From: Paenibacillus planticolens
Lineage (GTDB): Bacteria; Bacillota; Bacilli; Paenibacillales; NBRC-103111
Direction of reading: 5' to 3'
Assembly: GCF_013141725.1 (NCBI RefSeq)
Contig: NZ_WHNZ01000022.1
Location: 248,001-312,000 of the forward strand
DNA length: 64,000 bases
The position numbers and the translations under genes are program-made. Under the pieces are notes generated by a model. That model saw only the letters and a list, made by a program, of their open reading frames with translations, did no database searches and was not told the DNA's origin. This document shows, piece after piece, positions 7,931-19,600 of the stretch. How positions within the stretch are numbered: the stretch's first letter is position 1; the number at the start of each line of letters is the position of its first letter.

Positions 7931-9112
7931 TTAATGAATCTGATCTGTTTCAAACCAAATTTCATCGATCAGTTTATTCCGGTACAGCATCGATACATTG
8001 AAGGTTTCGTAGTCTTTTTCCTTATCCAGCTCTTCCAGCAGCAATGCCGCAATCAGCTCCCGATCATCCGAATCCCCTGGCTCCCGGAAGTCAATGAAGC
8101 CGGTTAGCTGACGAGAACTAATATCCACCGTCGCCGTCCCAATGGGCAAACCGCCATACGATTGCTGGTAAATTTCATACGTAAGCGTGTCCCCATCGTC
8201 CCTTGCCAAAATAATCGAGTAATCCTCTCGCTCGGGTGGTCTAAGCGATTCCGCCTTCATATCCGTCACCAGATCCAACAAATCAATATGCGTCAGTTCC
8301 ACCGTATCAATGATTTCCCCATCATACATCATATTGAAAATAAATGTATCCGTTTCATCCTCATCAAAATCAGCCACAACCAGCTCCGTTACCGAATCCA
8401 TTTCCTCATCAAAGGGATCGAATTGCCAGATGACTTCTCCAACGACATCAGATCCATATATATGTGTGATCACTTCGGCAACCAATTCCGACTCCTTGTC
8501 GTACACATGGTACTCCACATGGTTTCTATACTCGCCCACATTAACAAGATCATATCCCAATTGCTGCCTGCGCTGCTCAATCATATCCAAGCTTTCCGGT
8601 CCGCTTGCAGCGTCGATATCGTCAAATCGGGATGCATCGTCATTCACCCATTCATAATCGGCATCATCATCATCCAAATAATAGTTGTTTGATCGCGAAT
8701 CCTCTTCAACCATCGTCGATAAGGTGGCGTCATCCGTCGCAATGACATAATCATAATCGCTATAGCTTACTCCTACTTCGCACGCCTTAATATTTAAGGC
8801 AGCAAGCACATCCTGAATATAAGATTGGGTGAATGCATACACCCGATTCTTGTCCACCTTCCTCATGGACTGCCTCTCCAGATGAATCGAGCCTTTAAGT
8901 CGATCCGATTCCCTGTAGACTAGCGTTAACGTACCGACAAACTCCCCATTATACATAATATCGCAGACTTCTCCGCCTGCTGTTTTCAGGTCGGGTCTAA
9001 GCATCATATCGGCCACGACTTTCTTCGCCTCCTCTACAGATCTAATCATTCTTCTGTAGATTGTCCCAATTTCGTCCAAAATATGAGTGAAGCCGGGTAA
9101 ACGTCTATACAC
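7931..9112 (-). CDS. Acidic cytoplasmic protein with three diverged internal repeats
   Basis: I do not recognise a named family. The protein of about 393 residues is very acidic, has no signal peptide or membrane helix, and holds an Asp-rich spacer (YYLDDDDADYEWVND). Three regions of about 75 residues align by eye. Each ends in a similar strand pair: VGVSYSDYDYVIAT, FNMMYDGEIIDTVEL and VSMLYRNKLIDEIWFE. This suggests two internal duplications. The GTG at 9112 is preferred because AAAGGAGGGA sits seven bases upstream; an ATG at 9130 has only a weak AGGA. It is divergent from the yjcZ-like gene, whose promoter overlaps its 5' end. Confidence 0.8.
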   Translation of the reverse strand: MYRRLPGFTHILDEIGTIYRRMIRSVEEAKKVVADMMLRPDLKTAGGEVCDIMYNGEFVGTLTLVYRESDRLKGSIHLERQSMRKVDKNRVYAFTQSYIQDVLAALNIKACEVGVSYSDYDYVIATDDATLSTMVEEDSRSNNYYLDDDDADYEWVNDDASRFDDIDAASGPESLDMIEQRRQQLGYDLVNVGEYRNHVEYHVYDKESELVAEVITHIYGSDVVGEVIWQFDPFDEEMDSVTELVVADFDEDETDTFIFNMMYDGEIIDTVELTHIDLLDLVTDMKAESLRPPEREDYSIILARDDGDTLTYEIYQQSYGGLPIGTATVDISSRQLTGFIDFREPGDSDDRELIAALLLEELDKEKDYETFNVSMLYRNKLIDEIWFETDQIH

Positions 9113-9136
9113 ATCTGTCCCTCCTTTCATATTCTA
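9109..9136 (+). promoter_or_regulatory. Sigma-K-like promoter for the yjcZ-like gene
   Basis: An AC dinucleotide (9109-9110), 17 bases and CATATTCTA (9128-9136) fit the sigma-K pattern AC-N16/17-CATANNNTA. The match is short and could arise by chance, but it is well placed, 32 bases before the start codon of a YjcZ-type gene. Confidence 0.4.
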
Positions 9137-9167
9137 TCCTATAGAGTAAAAAGGGAGGGATTCTGAT

Positions 9168-9251
9168 ATGTCTGCTGGTCATAATAACGTTGGTGCGATC
9201 TTAGTGCTTTTCATCTTGCTGGTTATCATTACTAGTGCTTTTGTACTTTAA
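9168..9251 (+). CDS. YjcZ-family sporulation microprotein (27 residues)
   Basis: This tiny gene encodes one hydrophobic helix preceded by a short polar head (MSAGHNN, then VGAILVLFILLVIITSAFVL). Size and layout match the YjcZ/YjcZ_2 family of spore-associated single-helix proteins in Bacillales, whose exact role is unknown. GGGAGGG lies eight bases before the ATG, and a clear terminator follows the TAA, so expression is likely. The upstream sigma-K-like element suggests late mother-cell expression. Confidence 0.75.
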   Translation: MSAGHNNVGAILVLFILLVIITSAFVL

Positions 9252-9264
9252 TATTAGAAAAGTC

Positions 9265-9309
9265 AAAAGACGGTTCCTCCGTCAACTGAGAGGGGGGAAC
9301 CGTCTTTTT
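9265..9309. terminator. Bidirectional intrinsic terminator
   Basis: AAAAGACGGTTCC pairs with GGAACCGTCTTTT around an 18-base loop, with T tracts on both strands. It ends the yjcZ-like gene and overlaps the stop region of the convergent glycosyltransferase gene. Confidence 0.9.
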
Positions 9310-10741
9310 ATTCGCTTTGTTGATTTAAGCGTTGGCGCTCGGCTTCTATAGCAGCGAGTTTTTTTTGCATGCTTGGCCTTGCATCTATGTGATTGGCGTA
9401 TTTGGCAAAAATCTTTTCCGCTCTGGCTAATTTACCTGATCGCATCGCCAGTTCGCCAAGTGATGCTTCAGCCTTCCACTCACCGATCTGGTAATCGGCA
9501 CTCACATTTCCCCGGTAGGCAGGTAAACTTGTCAATGCCATCTTAATGTTCGACTCTGCTAGCCGGAGAAGATCATCAGCCTGTCTAATACGCACTTGAG
9601 CAAGCAAATAATGCGCATCAGGAAACTCAGGATGAGCCGCTATGGCTTTGTGGCAATATGCCTCCGCTTCCGCGTAACTCTTGCGCTGCAACATCAACTG
9701 TATGAGCAGTCTGTAGACTTCCGGCATCCGTCCGAAGGCCTTTGTCTGCAACCCTAAACGTTCGGCCTCAAGCAGCGCAGAATACGCTTGCTCCTCGTAG
9801 CCTAATCCCAGTGACTCTCTACCCAAAAACAACCAGTGTCCAGGGTTGCTCGGTTCTTCCTGAATCATGATTTGAAGTAAGCGGTGGTTTCTTTCCAGCT
9901 TGCCTTTGTTGCTCATAACCGTTGGTTCATATCCGGTATGATTCAGCCTGATTTTTACCGCACGCCGGTACGTATCATGCTGATAAATACCTTTAACTGT
10001 GCCCACCTGCTCATGAATTCGGCCAAAATAAAGCAGCCCTCTGTGCGCTGGAAACATACGAACCTGTGAAAAATCGTGACGAACGCTGCCGTTCACCTGA
10101 TTTAAATGCCAAGCATGGAGAATCGGGGCATCCGGTACATGGTTGAAAACGCCTGCCGCTTCCCTTACGGATGCTGCATCCTCGGGGACAAGCCGTTCAT
10201 CCGCATCCACCCAAAGCACCCAATCCGACTGCACATAGTGAAGACCCTTATTTCGGGCGGCTGCAAAGTCTTCCTCCCATTGAATCCTCACAACCTTTAC
10301 TTTTGGAAACTGCATAGCAATCGTAGGTGTTTCATCCGTTGACGAATCTATCACGATGATTTCATCCACTGCACCTAGTAAAGCTTGAATGCACCCGGCA
10401 ATGTTCGCTGCTTCATTATAAGTTAGAATTGCCGCGGCAACGGTTACCTTGGGAACTTGCAACAATTGATCTATATCGGGTCGCGGCTCGCCTAAGGGAA
10501 CATGTTGCAAACCTTCATAAATGTGATTGACCCATTGCGCTTGCGGATCCAGCAGCCAAGCACGATCAAATGCTTTCTTAGCTGCTTTTCCGTAATTTTG
10601 GAGTAAGAGCGTTTCACCAAGCAAGACCCAAAGCTGCGCATTCAGTGAATTTCGGCTTATTGCCTGCTTCAACTCAGACTCGGCTTCCATAAACTTGTTT
10701 GCTTGGATAAGAGAAATAAGCTGTTCTTCTTGATTTTGCAT
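9308..10741 (-). CDS. TPR-repeat glycosyltransferase, family 2
   Basis: This cytoplasmic protein of about 477 residues joins an N-terminal TPR-like region (about 5-80), a GT-A catalytic domain (about 98-300) and more TPR-like helices at the C-terminus. The catalytic domain starts with AAAILTYNEAANI and has the metal-binding DAD at 179-181 in WVDADERL. Such enzymes transfer sugars from nucleotide donors; the TPRs suggest a protein acceptor. The gene begins six bases after the stop of the secreted-protein gene at 10748, so the two are translationally coupled and the secreted protein is a candidate acceptor. The ATG at 10741 was chosen over a GTG at 10747, which lacks a ribosome binding site. 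Confidence 0.88.
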   Translation of the reverse strand: MQNQEEQLISLIQANKFMEAESELKQAISRNSLNAQLWVLLGETLLLQNYGKAAKKAFDRAWLLDPQAQWVNHIYEGLQHVPLGEPRPDIDQLLQVPKVTVAAAILTYNEAANIAGCIQALLGAVDEIIVIDSSTDETPTIAMQFPKVKVVRIQWEEDFAAARNKGLHYVQSDWVLWVDADERLVPEDAASVREAAGVFNHVPDAPILHAWHLNQVNGSVRHDFSQVRMFPAHRGLLYFGRIHEQVGTVKGIYQHDTYRRAVKIRLNHTGYEPTVMSNKGKLERNHRLLQIMIQEEPSNPGHWLFLGRESLGLGYEEQAYSALLEAERLGLQTKAFGRMPEVYRLLIQLMLQRKSYAEAEAYCHKAIAAHPEFPDAHYLLAQVRIRQADDLLRLAESNIKMALTSLPAYRGNVSADYQIGEWKAEASLGELAMRSGKLARAEKIFAKYANHIDARPSMQKKLAAIEAERQRLNQQSE

Positions 10742-10747
10742 AGTCAC

Positions 10748-12622
10748 CTAGTTCGGCAGCCTTTTCGTATAAGGTATATAAGGAACATAGTAAATGCGTT
10801 TGCCTTGATCCAGATCAATCTTAAATAGAATCTGAGTTTGTGTCGGGACAGTATCCTCTAATCGGATAGACATCAATGAACTTGTCTCATAAGTCCAGTA
10901 AAACTCATCATTAAAATCTTCCGGTATGACCGAAACGGCTTCTCTAATATTGTAAGGCCCTGTCCAATAGCCGCCATAATTATAATTTGGATACAAGGAT
11001 CTAAGACTAATAGCCGGAATATTGGTATCGGGATATTTGGTGTCCTCCGTTGAGATCACCCTGAAGTTAAAGTCATCCTGGTACAGAATCGATGGAGAGC
11101 CTGTCTTGTGTCCATAAATTTTTATTTTTGAGCTTTGCTGCGTATAATCTTTTGCTTCAAATTTCAAGTATACATCTTGATACACGGAAGCTGTAACTGC
11201 ATTATTTTCGTTATTATGTATATCTGCGCCTGTAATCTCCGTAAGATTAAATCCATCGAAACCGACATCACTTTTGAAATCAAATAGGTAACTGCTAGTT
11301 CCCGAAGCATTTGATTTATACATATCCAAAGTAGCAGGGAACGGATCATTAATCGCATGTTCAATATCTACATTTAATACGGCCTGAAGGGACTCATTCC
11401 CTTTCTCATAGGCACGAAGTTCCTTTATTTTCTTTACGCCGTTCGGCAATGAGAACGAATTCCAAGTTAATTTTGGCGATGATCCAAGTGAGATCGTGTT
11501 GATCGCTGTGCCCGGGGAACCATACCCTTCTACAACAACTTTATAAGCAAGATCAGCGTTTTCCGGATCATAAAAGACTTCGCTAAGGTCAATTTCAGCA
11601 TTATTGGATAAATACATAACCGGATTATTCACGTCACCGAGTGAGAAATGCTTGGCTAATACACTGTCTGGTTTTAATTGCGGCGGCATGTTAACGACAA
11701 TATGAAAAGGAATGACACCTCTAGTCATGCCGCCATGGTGATCGACAACAAGAACGTTCAAATCGAAATCGCCTGGAGTTAAGGGGGTTAGTTCATAGCC
11801 CATTACAAATTCATTACTGTAGTCATATTTTTCTTCTATTCGGATATGCGGGTTATTTTTATCAACGAACACAACATCTAAGTCATCGGATTCATAAAAT
11901 TCACCTTCGACATTCCTTCTATCGGAATCCTCGAAATAACTTCTTAAATGTTCGCGAATCTCATAGCTCGAGATTTTTTTTCCAACTTCACCTTGAAAGC
12001 GGTCATCGGTCTCAAGCTGATAAGGCGCAGAATTATCCAAATTATACTCAACAGGGTTATCGTTGATGACCGTTTTAGGACTTATATTGCTGAGCAAGCT
12101 CTTTACCTTGTCACGAGTTTGCAGCTCTTCAGGCATTTGACTCATGACTGTAAACACATTTGAGAGATCAAACTTATAGGAATCCGGATCGCCAGTATTC
12201 GGTACGACAACGACTTCAAAACTATCGGTGAATGGCTGGAATGGTTCAACTTCGTTTTTTGGATATTTCATTCCGCTTACGGTAAAAGTAGCTTTGCCGA
12301 TGGCTCCGGCCTTGATTTCATATATTCCATCTACACCTAAAGTCTCGCTGCCTCTTGCTATATTCATCTCATTTTCATTCTGGGTAATTTGCAAATTATA
12401 TGTATCATATAGTTCTCTCAAAGCATCTAAATCAATGTATTTCGTCCCGTTTTCAGGAATAACAATCGTTTCAATTTTTTCAATATGTACTACCTGAGGC
12501 TCATTCTCCGTATTCGCTGCAACAGGAACAGCCATAAACGGCACGGCCATCATCGCCGTACTCGCAATAGCTCCTACGATCTTTGTCTTTTTACGAAAAA
12601 ACGTTTGCTCTCTCCCCATCAT
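10748..12622 (-). CDS. Secreted multi-domain beta-sandwich-like protein of unknown function
   Basis: I do not recognise a named family. The 624-residue protein has a signal peptide (basic MMGREQTFFRKKTK, a hydrophobic core, cleavage probably after PVAAN). Extracellular segments follow that resemble Ig/cadherin-like modules, for example DPENADLAYKV and LTPGDFDLNVLVVDHHG. The C-terminus lacks an LPXTG motif, SLH domain or membrane anchor, so it is probably released or held non-covalently. A GGTGG site precedes the ATG pair. It is coupled to the downstream TPR glycosyltransferase. Similar Asp- and Tyr-rich text occurs in the giant secreted protein nearby, which hints at a shared surface context. 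Confidence 0.8.
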   Translation of the reverse strand: MMGREQTFFRKKTKIVGAIASTAMMAVPFMAVPVAANTENEPQVVHIEKIETIVIPENGTKYIDLDALRELYDTYNLQITQNENEMNIARGSETLGVDGIYEIKAGAIGKATFTVSGMKYPKNEVEPFQPFTDSFEVVVVPNTGDPDSYKFDLSNVFTVMSQMPEELQTRDKVKSLLSNISPKTVINDNPVEYNLDNSAPYQLETDDRFQGEVGKKISSYEIREHLRSYFEDSDRRNVEGEFYESDDLDVVFVDKNNPHIRIEEKYDYSNEFVMGYELTPLTPGDFDLNVLVVDHHGGMTRGVIPFHIVVNMPPQLKPDSVLAKHFSLGDVNNPVMYLSNNAEIDLSEVFYDPENADLAYKVVVEGYGSPGTAINTISLGSSPKLTWNSFSLPNGVKKIKELRAYEKGNESLQAVLNVDIEHAINDPFPATLDMYKSNASGTSSYLFDFKSDVGFDGFNLTEITGADIHNNENNAVTASVYQDVYLKFEAKDYTQQSSKIKIYGHKTGSPSILYQDDFNFRVISTEDTKYPDTNIPAISLRSLYPNYNYGGYWTGPYNIREAVSVIPEDFNDEFYWTYETSSLMSIRLEDTVPTQTQILFKIDLDQGKRIYYVPYIPYTKRLPN

Positions 12623-12696
12623 TTACACCACCGTCATCTAGTTTATTTCCCTCATTCTACCATAGCCTAGAAGGAGGAAGAACCCCTAAAACGACA

Positions 12697-12721
12697 AAAA
12701 TCCTCAAAAAACGAGGATTTT
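12697..12721 (-). terminator. Intrinsic terminator after the HAD phosphatase gene
   Basis: AAAATCCTC pairs with GAGGATTTT across a seven-base loop; on the minus strand it ends in a T tract, 15 bases after the phosphatase stop codon. Confidence 0.85.
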
Positions 12722-12735
12722 ATAGGAATTTAATA

Positions 12736-13536
12736 TTATAAACAATATTTGACTAGGGCTTTATGCACACCCTCATCGTTATTTGATGCCGTCACCGCGT
12801 CCGCGGCTTCCTTCACGCCGTCTGGCGAATTATCTACGGCAATACCGAGCCCGGCGAATGCCATCATTTCCAAATCGTTATAGTAATTGCCTATGGCCAG
12901 AATTTCGCTCGAATCGACCTCTAATGAAGCAGCCAAAGCTTTCAGCGCATCTCCTTTATTCGCTTTCGCGCTCATCACGTCAATAAATAAATCACCGCTG
13001 CGAATCATCCGCAACTGGCCGTAAAGCTGCTGTTCTTCCCACTCTTGCTGAACACGATCAAGGATCTCCGGCTGACTGAACAGTGTAAATTTCACAATCG
13101 GCAGATCCAGCTCAGACACATCCGTCACGAGTTTGGGACTAACCAGAAACTTTTTGTACATCTCCTTCTCGTATTCGCCAATGCGTTCAATATACATGTT
13201 AAAGGAAGTGGAAACATCGAAATGAATGCCTTCTCTTCTCACATAATCCAACATAGGAGCGATTTCCGGCAGCGTGAAAGAAAACTCATGAATTAAAGAT
13301 TTCCCGCGTTCATCCGCATGAACCGTTGCCGCTCCATTATGTGTAATCATCGTTCCTTCCAAACCAAGCTGTTCCAGGATCGGCAGCGTACTGCCAGGGG
13401 CTCTTCCGGTACACAGTACGATATGACACCCTTGATCATGAACTTCCTGAATCGTTTCAATCGTCTGCTGCGTTAATTCATGCTCGTCATTCAAAAGTGT
13501 TCCGTCAACATCCAATGCAATTAATCGATAGTTCAA
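12736..13536 (-). CDS. Cof-type HAD-IIB sugar or nucleotide phosphatase
   Basis: This 266-residue cytoplasmic haloacid dehalogenase-family phosphatase has motif I with nucleophile Asp9 and acid Asp11 (DVDGTL), motif II in LCTGR, the lysine of motif III (SAKANKG) and motif IV GNYYNDLEMM. The cap lies between motifs II and III, as in the Cof/YwpJ group. The start is a TTG behind GGGAGAG. Substrates of this group are usually phosphosugars or flavin/pyridoxal phosphates and cannot be specified here. It appears monocistronic. Confidence 0.92.
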   Translation of the reverse strand: MNYRLIALDVDGTLLNDEHELTQQTIETIQEVHDQGCHIVLCTGRAPGSTLPILEQLGLEGTMITHNGAATVHADERGKSLIHEFSFTLPEIAPMLDYVRREGIHFDVSTSFNMYIERIGEYEKEMYKKFLVSPKLVTDVSELDLPIVKFTLFSQPEILDRVQQEWEEQQLYGQLRMIRSGDLFIDVMSAKANKGDALKALAASLEVDSSEILAIGNYYNDLEMMAFAGLGIAVDNSPDGVKEAADAVTASNNDEGVHKALVKYCL

Positions 13537-13608
13537 GGTTTTCGCTCTCCCTTATGCCTAGCCTTTTTTCGACTAATTGTATCATAGGACCGCAATTAAT
13601 TCCTATAC

Positions 13609-16600
13609 TTATTGAACTCTATGAACACCGACGGATTGATTGACATTGCCGATGATATGGACGGGGATTTCTTCCGTTTTTACAACCCCGTTGCGATATC
13701 GGATCCGAAAATGAATCGTTTGCAAGCCTAGCGGCAGACCTTCCGAGAATGATTGAAATCTGGCATCGAAAATTTCTCCGCCAAACATAGTAGAATCTCC
13801 TGCAGACGCCATTAAACGTTCCGATACATATAGCGGCTTAGCATCCAAACCGGTCGTATCCAGCCAAGCTGTAACCTCGTCAACAGGTGCCGGCGAGCTC
13901 TGACAGGCTACGACGAATATTTCACCCGAGTAGAAATCCTTAGGCACAGCGGCGGTCTGATGACCGCTTTTTTCGTGTAAAAGCAGCCAATTGTCGGTAT
14001 ACGTTACGTCCGATCGAATCGTCAGCGGCGCTGCTGCAATCATTTTAACCATTGAGCTTGATAGCAGGCCATCTGATACCGTAAGAGTTACCTTATAGGT
14101 GCCGGGAGCGAGAAACTCTTGCTTGATATCTTTTGAGTAAAATAACATCACAGTCCCATTGGGTTGCTCCAATTTCCATACATAGCTAAGAGTATCGCCA
14201 TCAGGATCAAATGAAGAATTGATGCTTTGCACCACATCGCCTTCCCAAACCGGTTTAGGCGTCCAATCAAATTCAGCTGCAGGAGGCCGATTGATGTAAA
14301 ACCATGTTTGCTCTGAATAATCAGACCAAGCCGTTCCATCCAATACTCTGACTCTGACACGAAGTTTTTGACCGGGAGGAAGATCGCGATCGGCTTGCCA
14401 GCTGCCTTGTGCTGCAGCCGTTCCCTGGTACAATTGTCCAGTGTCCAGTACCATCACATCATTCGACTCATTGGTAATTTGAATCTGAAAATAGCTGAAC
14501 CTTGTACCGGGATCAGGGTCCGTCTGTGTCCATTGAAACGTGGGCCGAAGTTCTGAGAAAATCGTAGGCACAGCCTGAGTCCCATTCGGCACCTTCATAG
14601 CCGCAGAGGGCGGTCTGTTCAAAGTGAACCATCCTGAGTTGGACCATTCAGACCAGTATCTTCCGTCATTCACACGAACCTGAACTTGGTAGGGGCCGGG
14701 TTTGCCTGCGATTACCGACAAGCCAAACTGCTCGATGGGATGTACCGTCCAAGAACTGTTCGAGGTATAGTACTGACAACCATGCCACGTACCGGAACCT
14801 TTATCATAGCTGCATCCATGAGCGTAGCTGCCTCCTCGGATGGCGTTATTGGCATACCCATTATCATTGTAGGTAACTTGAGCGCCATTTTCATCAAGGA
14901 TTCTATATTGGAAGTTTTTATATTCCGTAGACACGTCCTCGTCCGTTTGGTTCCACGAAGGGATTAGCATCCCACTGGCAATCGGAGTAGGATTTAACCG
15001 TGTCCCGTCTGGAAAAGTCAAAACAGCGGAAGGAGGATATCCTTTAATGAAATATTTCTCCGACCACTCAGACCATGCTCCTTTCTCGTCCTGCACGCGA
15101 ATCCTTACCTTGTAAATTCGGTTATCCTGCAACGACATTGCAGCGGTATAACTTAATCCAACTGTCACACCGTCACTTTTGAGGTTACTGTTTGAAGTAA
15201 CAACCGCAGGATAAAACTGACTTACCCACCTATACTGCGGATTGCTATTGTAGTCGTAATAGTAATATTGAATATCGATTTCAGATTTTACAATGTAACT
15301 ATCCGCGTCGTAATCAACCGCATTCCAAGTGATCAGCGGATTTGATGCCTGCGCCCCGGATGGGTTGCTGAATTCAGCGCTGGCGGGATTCGTAATATCG
15401 ACATAAGGGGCATGATTTACAGGCGGAGCCTGTAGCCAAATATAGGACTCTGCCCAGTCAGACCACGCGCCGTATTCATCTTTTACAGCTACCCTGAATG
15501 TGTATAGCCCCATCTCTTTGACCCGATCGATAAGTCCCGATACTGTTGTTCCGTCCGGAAGGATATATTCATATCTGCGCTCAAGTATTCCCTTTGTAAC
15601 GGCATAGTTAATTCCTGTAGACTCCGTAGAATAATTATCAGACGATAACCATCGATCCGGGTCGTAGCTCATAGAATCATCGCACCATACCTTGTAATAC
15701 AAATCTTGGGTGCAGCTTATCCTGCTTACCGGTCTACGATGAATCAAAATATTTCTCGAAGAGGGATCGGACTCAGATAAATAACTGGCAAAAATCCCGT
15801 TAGGAAACGCATAGCCTGGTGGAGCCGGGTCGTCGGAACCGGTATAGGTCAACATATACAAACCGACTTTATCCAATATTTTCACTGGGCCGCCTCTTAC
15901 CACTTGACCGTGATAGACAGACAATCCACTTTGTCCATCCCCTGCATCCAAAAATTTGGCAGCATTCGTATGCTCATACTTCCATTTGTCTTGCTCCGTA
16001 AGATGCGGGTCGTTTTCTAGGTCCTCATACGTTATTCCGTAGGTTAATTCTTCTCCTGCAATTCCCGTATCACTTATTGTCGTGTTATCTATTATTGGAA
16101 TTTTAACAAAAACGTTGCGAAAATGAGCGCCGAAGCTCCCAATGAATGCTCCGTAGGTCCCTGAAGCAAAGGTCGAATCCGATGCTTCAAAGATAGGAAG
16201 CTGCCCTAATCTGACTTTCACTTTTGACCCTCTAACCGAAAGTTTGAGGTTTATAAAATCCGTCGCAGTCAAACTAATCGGGCTTGATCTCAGCTCGAAA
16301 CGATTCCCATTTACTATTTTAACGAAAGAAATCCGATTCGATGTCATTTCCAGCCTGTACATATTTTTGTTGTTTTGCGCCCTGAAAATAATGCCTGAAG
16401 GTGCATTTACGCTAGTATTCCTACTCGTTTGCATAAAGTCAAAATAGTAGTCCGCATCGGTGATATCGGTGTCTTTTTTTAGAATTTGACCAACTTCCGA
16501 TGAAGCGTACACTTTGGGAGTGGCCATTGCTCCTTTAATGGTGTACAAATAATATTTGTTAAAAGAGCCGGTCGTATCTTCGTCATAGCTGGATACGAGA

Positions 16601-19600
16601 CTGCCGGAACTGCAGCCTCCACAAGATTCCCATTTAAAATTATACCTTCTGAGCTTGTGATATCTTTCCTGCAGTTGCAAATAATATTCACCGTCTGCTC
16701 CAAATCCGGAGTCTAATATCGTAAACTTTCTACTTTCGTACAACGATTGCTCATTACTGTGATCGTTTTTGGGACGCAAATTAGCAGTTGTATATTCTGC
16801 AATCTTAGTGGCAAATTTATCTGCGATGATCACCTTATTGAATCCGTCTGCCACATACACGTAGCCATCTTCAGAAACATCCCATCTCACTTGTACGAAT
16901 GAACTTGTTGAGCTTTCCCAAGCATCCCCCCTTATAACACTTCCATACCTGGATTGACTGCTATCGTTCCGATTAACGATACTGACATCTAATCGCCTAG
17001 TAATCCCCGTTATTTTGTTATACGAAGTAAGGTAATTGGTGTAAGTTCCTCTATCCGCTGAGTTGCCGCTACTGTTTGTATAGTTGGAATTACTGTATGT
17101 ACTCACATAATCTTGATGCGCATAGACGGCTACTTCGGAGTCCTCATAAATAGCGCCACTATTTAAACTCGGTCTTGTGATCGTTGCGGCAGGCACTTCC
17201 CGCCCTGTTTCCACGTCATACCATAGCGAGGGATCTCCGCCACCGCAATAATAGCAGTAACTGGGATTTAGGAGCGTATACGGTATTTTTATTTTCGTGC
17301 CGTCATCATTGATCTCCATATTGTTAGCATTTGCTATTTGGTTAGGCTGGGTAGGAAGAGCGAAAAAACTGGAAACCGATTTGTAGTAACTTTCAAAGCT
17401 TTTTACCCAGGAAGTTTGGCCAGAGGCATCTTTTCTCGTATAATCACACCACCAATGATAGGTATCGTTAACATCTGAATTTGCTGCATAGTAATATTTG
17501 CAGGATAGACTATAGCTTCCCCCTTTAGCGTCATAGGTTAAGTAATTGCTAGTATGGCTTGCTGTTTGCGCAGAGTTATCCCCGCTAAGCTGAGTAGTTG
17601 AAGGCTGCCCATAAGTTATTCCTAGCGAATTGGCCATTTGCACGGTATATGGAATAGCACCAAGAACTGCTACTCCGCTTTTATTGCCTAAGTACTGAGT
17701 GCCATATAGGGTTGGAGTACTGTAATTACTTTCTACGTCAAGTCCCACTGTCGCTACAGCGTTGGTAAAAATCAAAGCACTTGCGGGAGCCTTGTATGGA
17801 GCTTTTGCATAGTGGGAAGTAAATGCTTTGGTTACAGGGTTAAAGGTTAGTCCAATCTCCTTTGTTTTATGCAGATTTGCGTTTGTAAGTGTTGAACCTT
17901 CCCACTGATCGCCAAAGGCCATTAACATTTCGTTCTCATTTACCGTTTGAAAAATGGGAGGTTCTGGATTTGCGCTCGTAACCGTAAATGCGACCTCGGG
18001 AGAATCATTTCTGATATCAATTACAAAAGAATTGGTGTCTATTAGTCCCCAATCTTCTTTTGTTGTAACCGTTAGTTTATAGTTACCCACCTTGGCAGCA
18101 GGAAGCCGTGCAGATCCGCCAACAGTTATAGGTATATTCAGCGGCATGTGATCATTAAATAATCCGTCGTTGTTACTGTCATACACATAGGTAATCCCAG
18201 TCTCTACAATGATATCTCCGTCCGGACTATACGAAATGTCTCTGAAAGGAACATCACCGCGAACCGCAAAAAGCGGAAGGTTAATCCCGGCAACGGGAGG
18301 CTTATCCTCAACAACATTCAGATTTTTGATCGCCTTATTTTCCGGCAGACTCCGTACGCCATAATTATCTTTAACTTCGAGCGTAATCGTTTCAATACCG
18401 ACATTGGGGTAGACTGGCAGCTTATTCGTCCAAAAATACTCTGAGATGGTTCGGTTCTTAGCTGCTCGGCTGCAGGCTCCATTGATAGCGTTAGTGGCCA
18501 AAGGACGATTTTGCACGACACGGCTGGGGACATTTATGCAAGGATCTGGTTCTGGACGAGTAATGGTTATGGTGGCATCCTTTTGTGTGCAACTCCCTTT
18601 ATCATCGCACATTTTTGCCGAAATCTTGTGTTCGGCGGCTATTGATGCCGTTAGCCATGTCAGTTTATCTTCTCCTTTTGAATAACCCAAGGAAGGAAAA
18701 CTTTTGATCCAAGAACTTGAACTGTCCGAGAACAACCATTCGAAAGTTACAAAATCATCGTCAGGATCGTAACGATCTGGCAGCATTTCAGGCAGCAGCC
18801 TCACATTTACTTTATCGCCGAGAACTGCCTCGGTTATAGGCGTACGACTAGTGTAATCGTTGTCTGGAAACCATCCGATTTCGAACTGAGGCGGTCGATT
18901 GGGAGGCTTCGGACCCAGCGTAAACTTCCCCTCATAAAAATATGAAGTCCCTCCGCAGCTATCCTCCAGCTTGTAAGAAATATCTATTTGACCGCTTTGC
19001 ATGTTTCCGGGATAACCAATGAAGCCCATCATTCCGTAAGCAAAAATAGACATATCGCTCGTTGACGCACTGCTGAGCGTACTCCAACCGTATTGAACAT
19101 ATTCTCCAGTCGTCTGAGAAAGAATGAAGCGTCCTCTAACAGGTGTACAGCCGGAAGAGATTGTCCAATCTGCCTTGATAAGGTTGGAATCTTTCCATGG
19201 GATAGAAGGTTTGTCGGCAGAAGTTTTGCCGGAGTATTTGCCGCCTGTAGGCGAACAGCTCGTTTGTGGATTAATAATTTGAGAAAATACATTATTCGAG
19301 GAAGTTGATTCTGAGATATCGTCATTGGCATCGACGGTTAGTGTGATGTTTTTCATACTGTTGAACGTATAGGGGATTGTCTCGGTTTTCGTCTCCCCTG
19401 GCGGCAGTCCTGCCGTGTAGGTAAAAGTCTTGAATACTGTGCCGTCAGCAGCAAGGGTTACTTGGAAGGAAGTACCGCTCGGGATGACAACACCGGCGTT
19501 TTTGAACTTGATAATGAGGTTAGTGCTAGAACCCATGGGGACACAATTGCCTGCATCAATGGATAATGCCACTAGATCGGGTTTGTTGGGCGGGGTGTAG

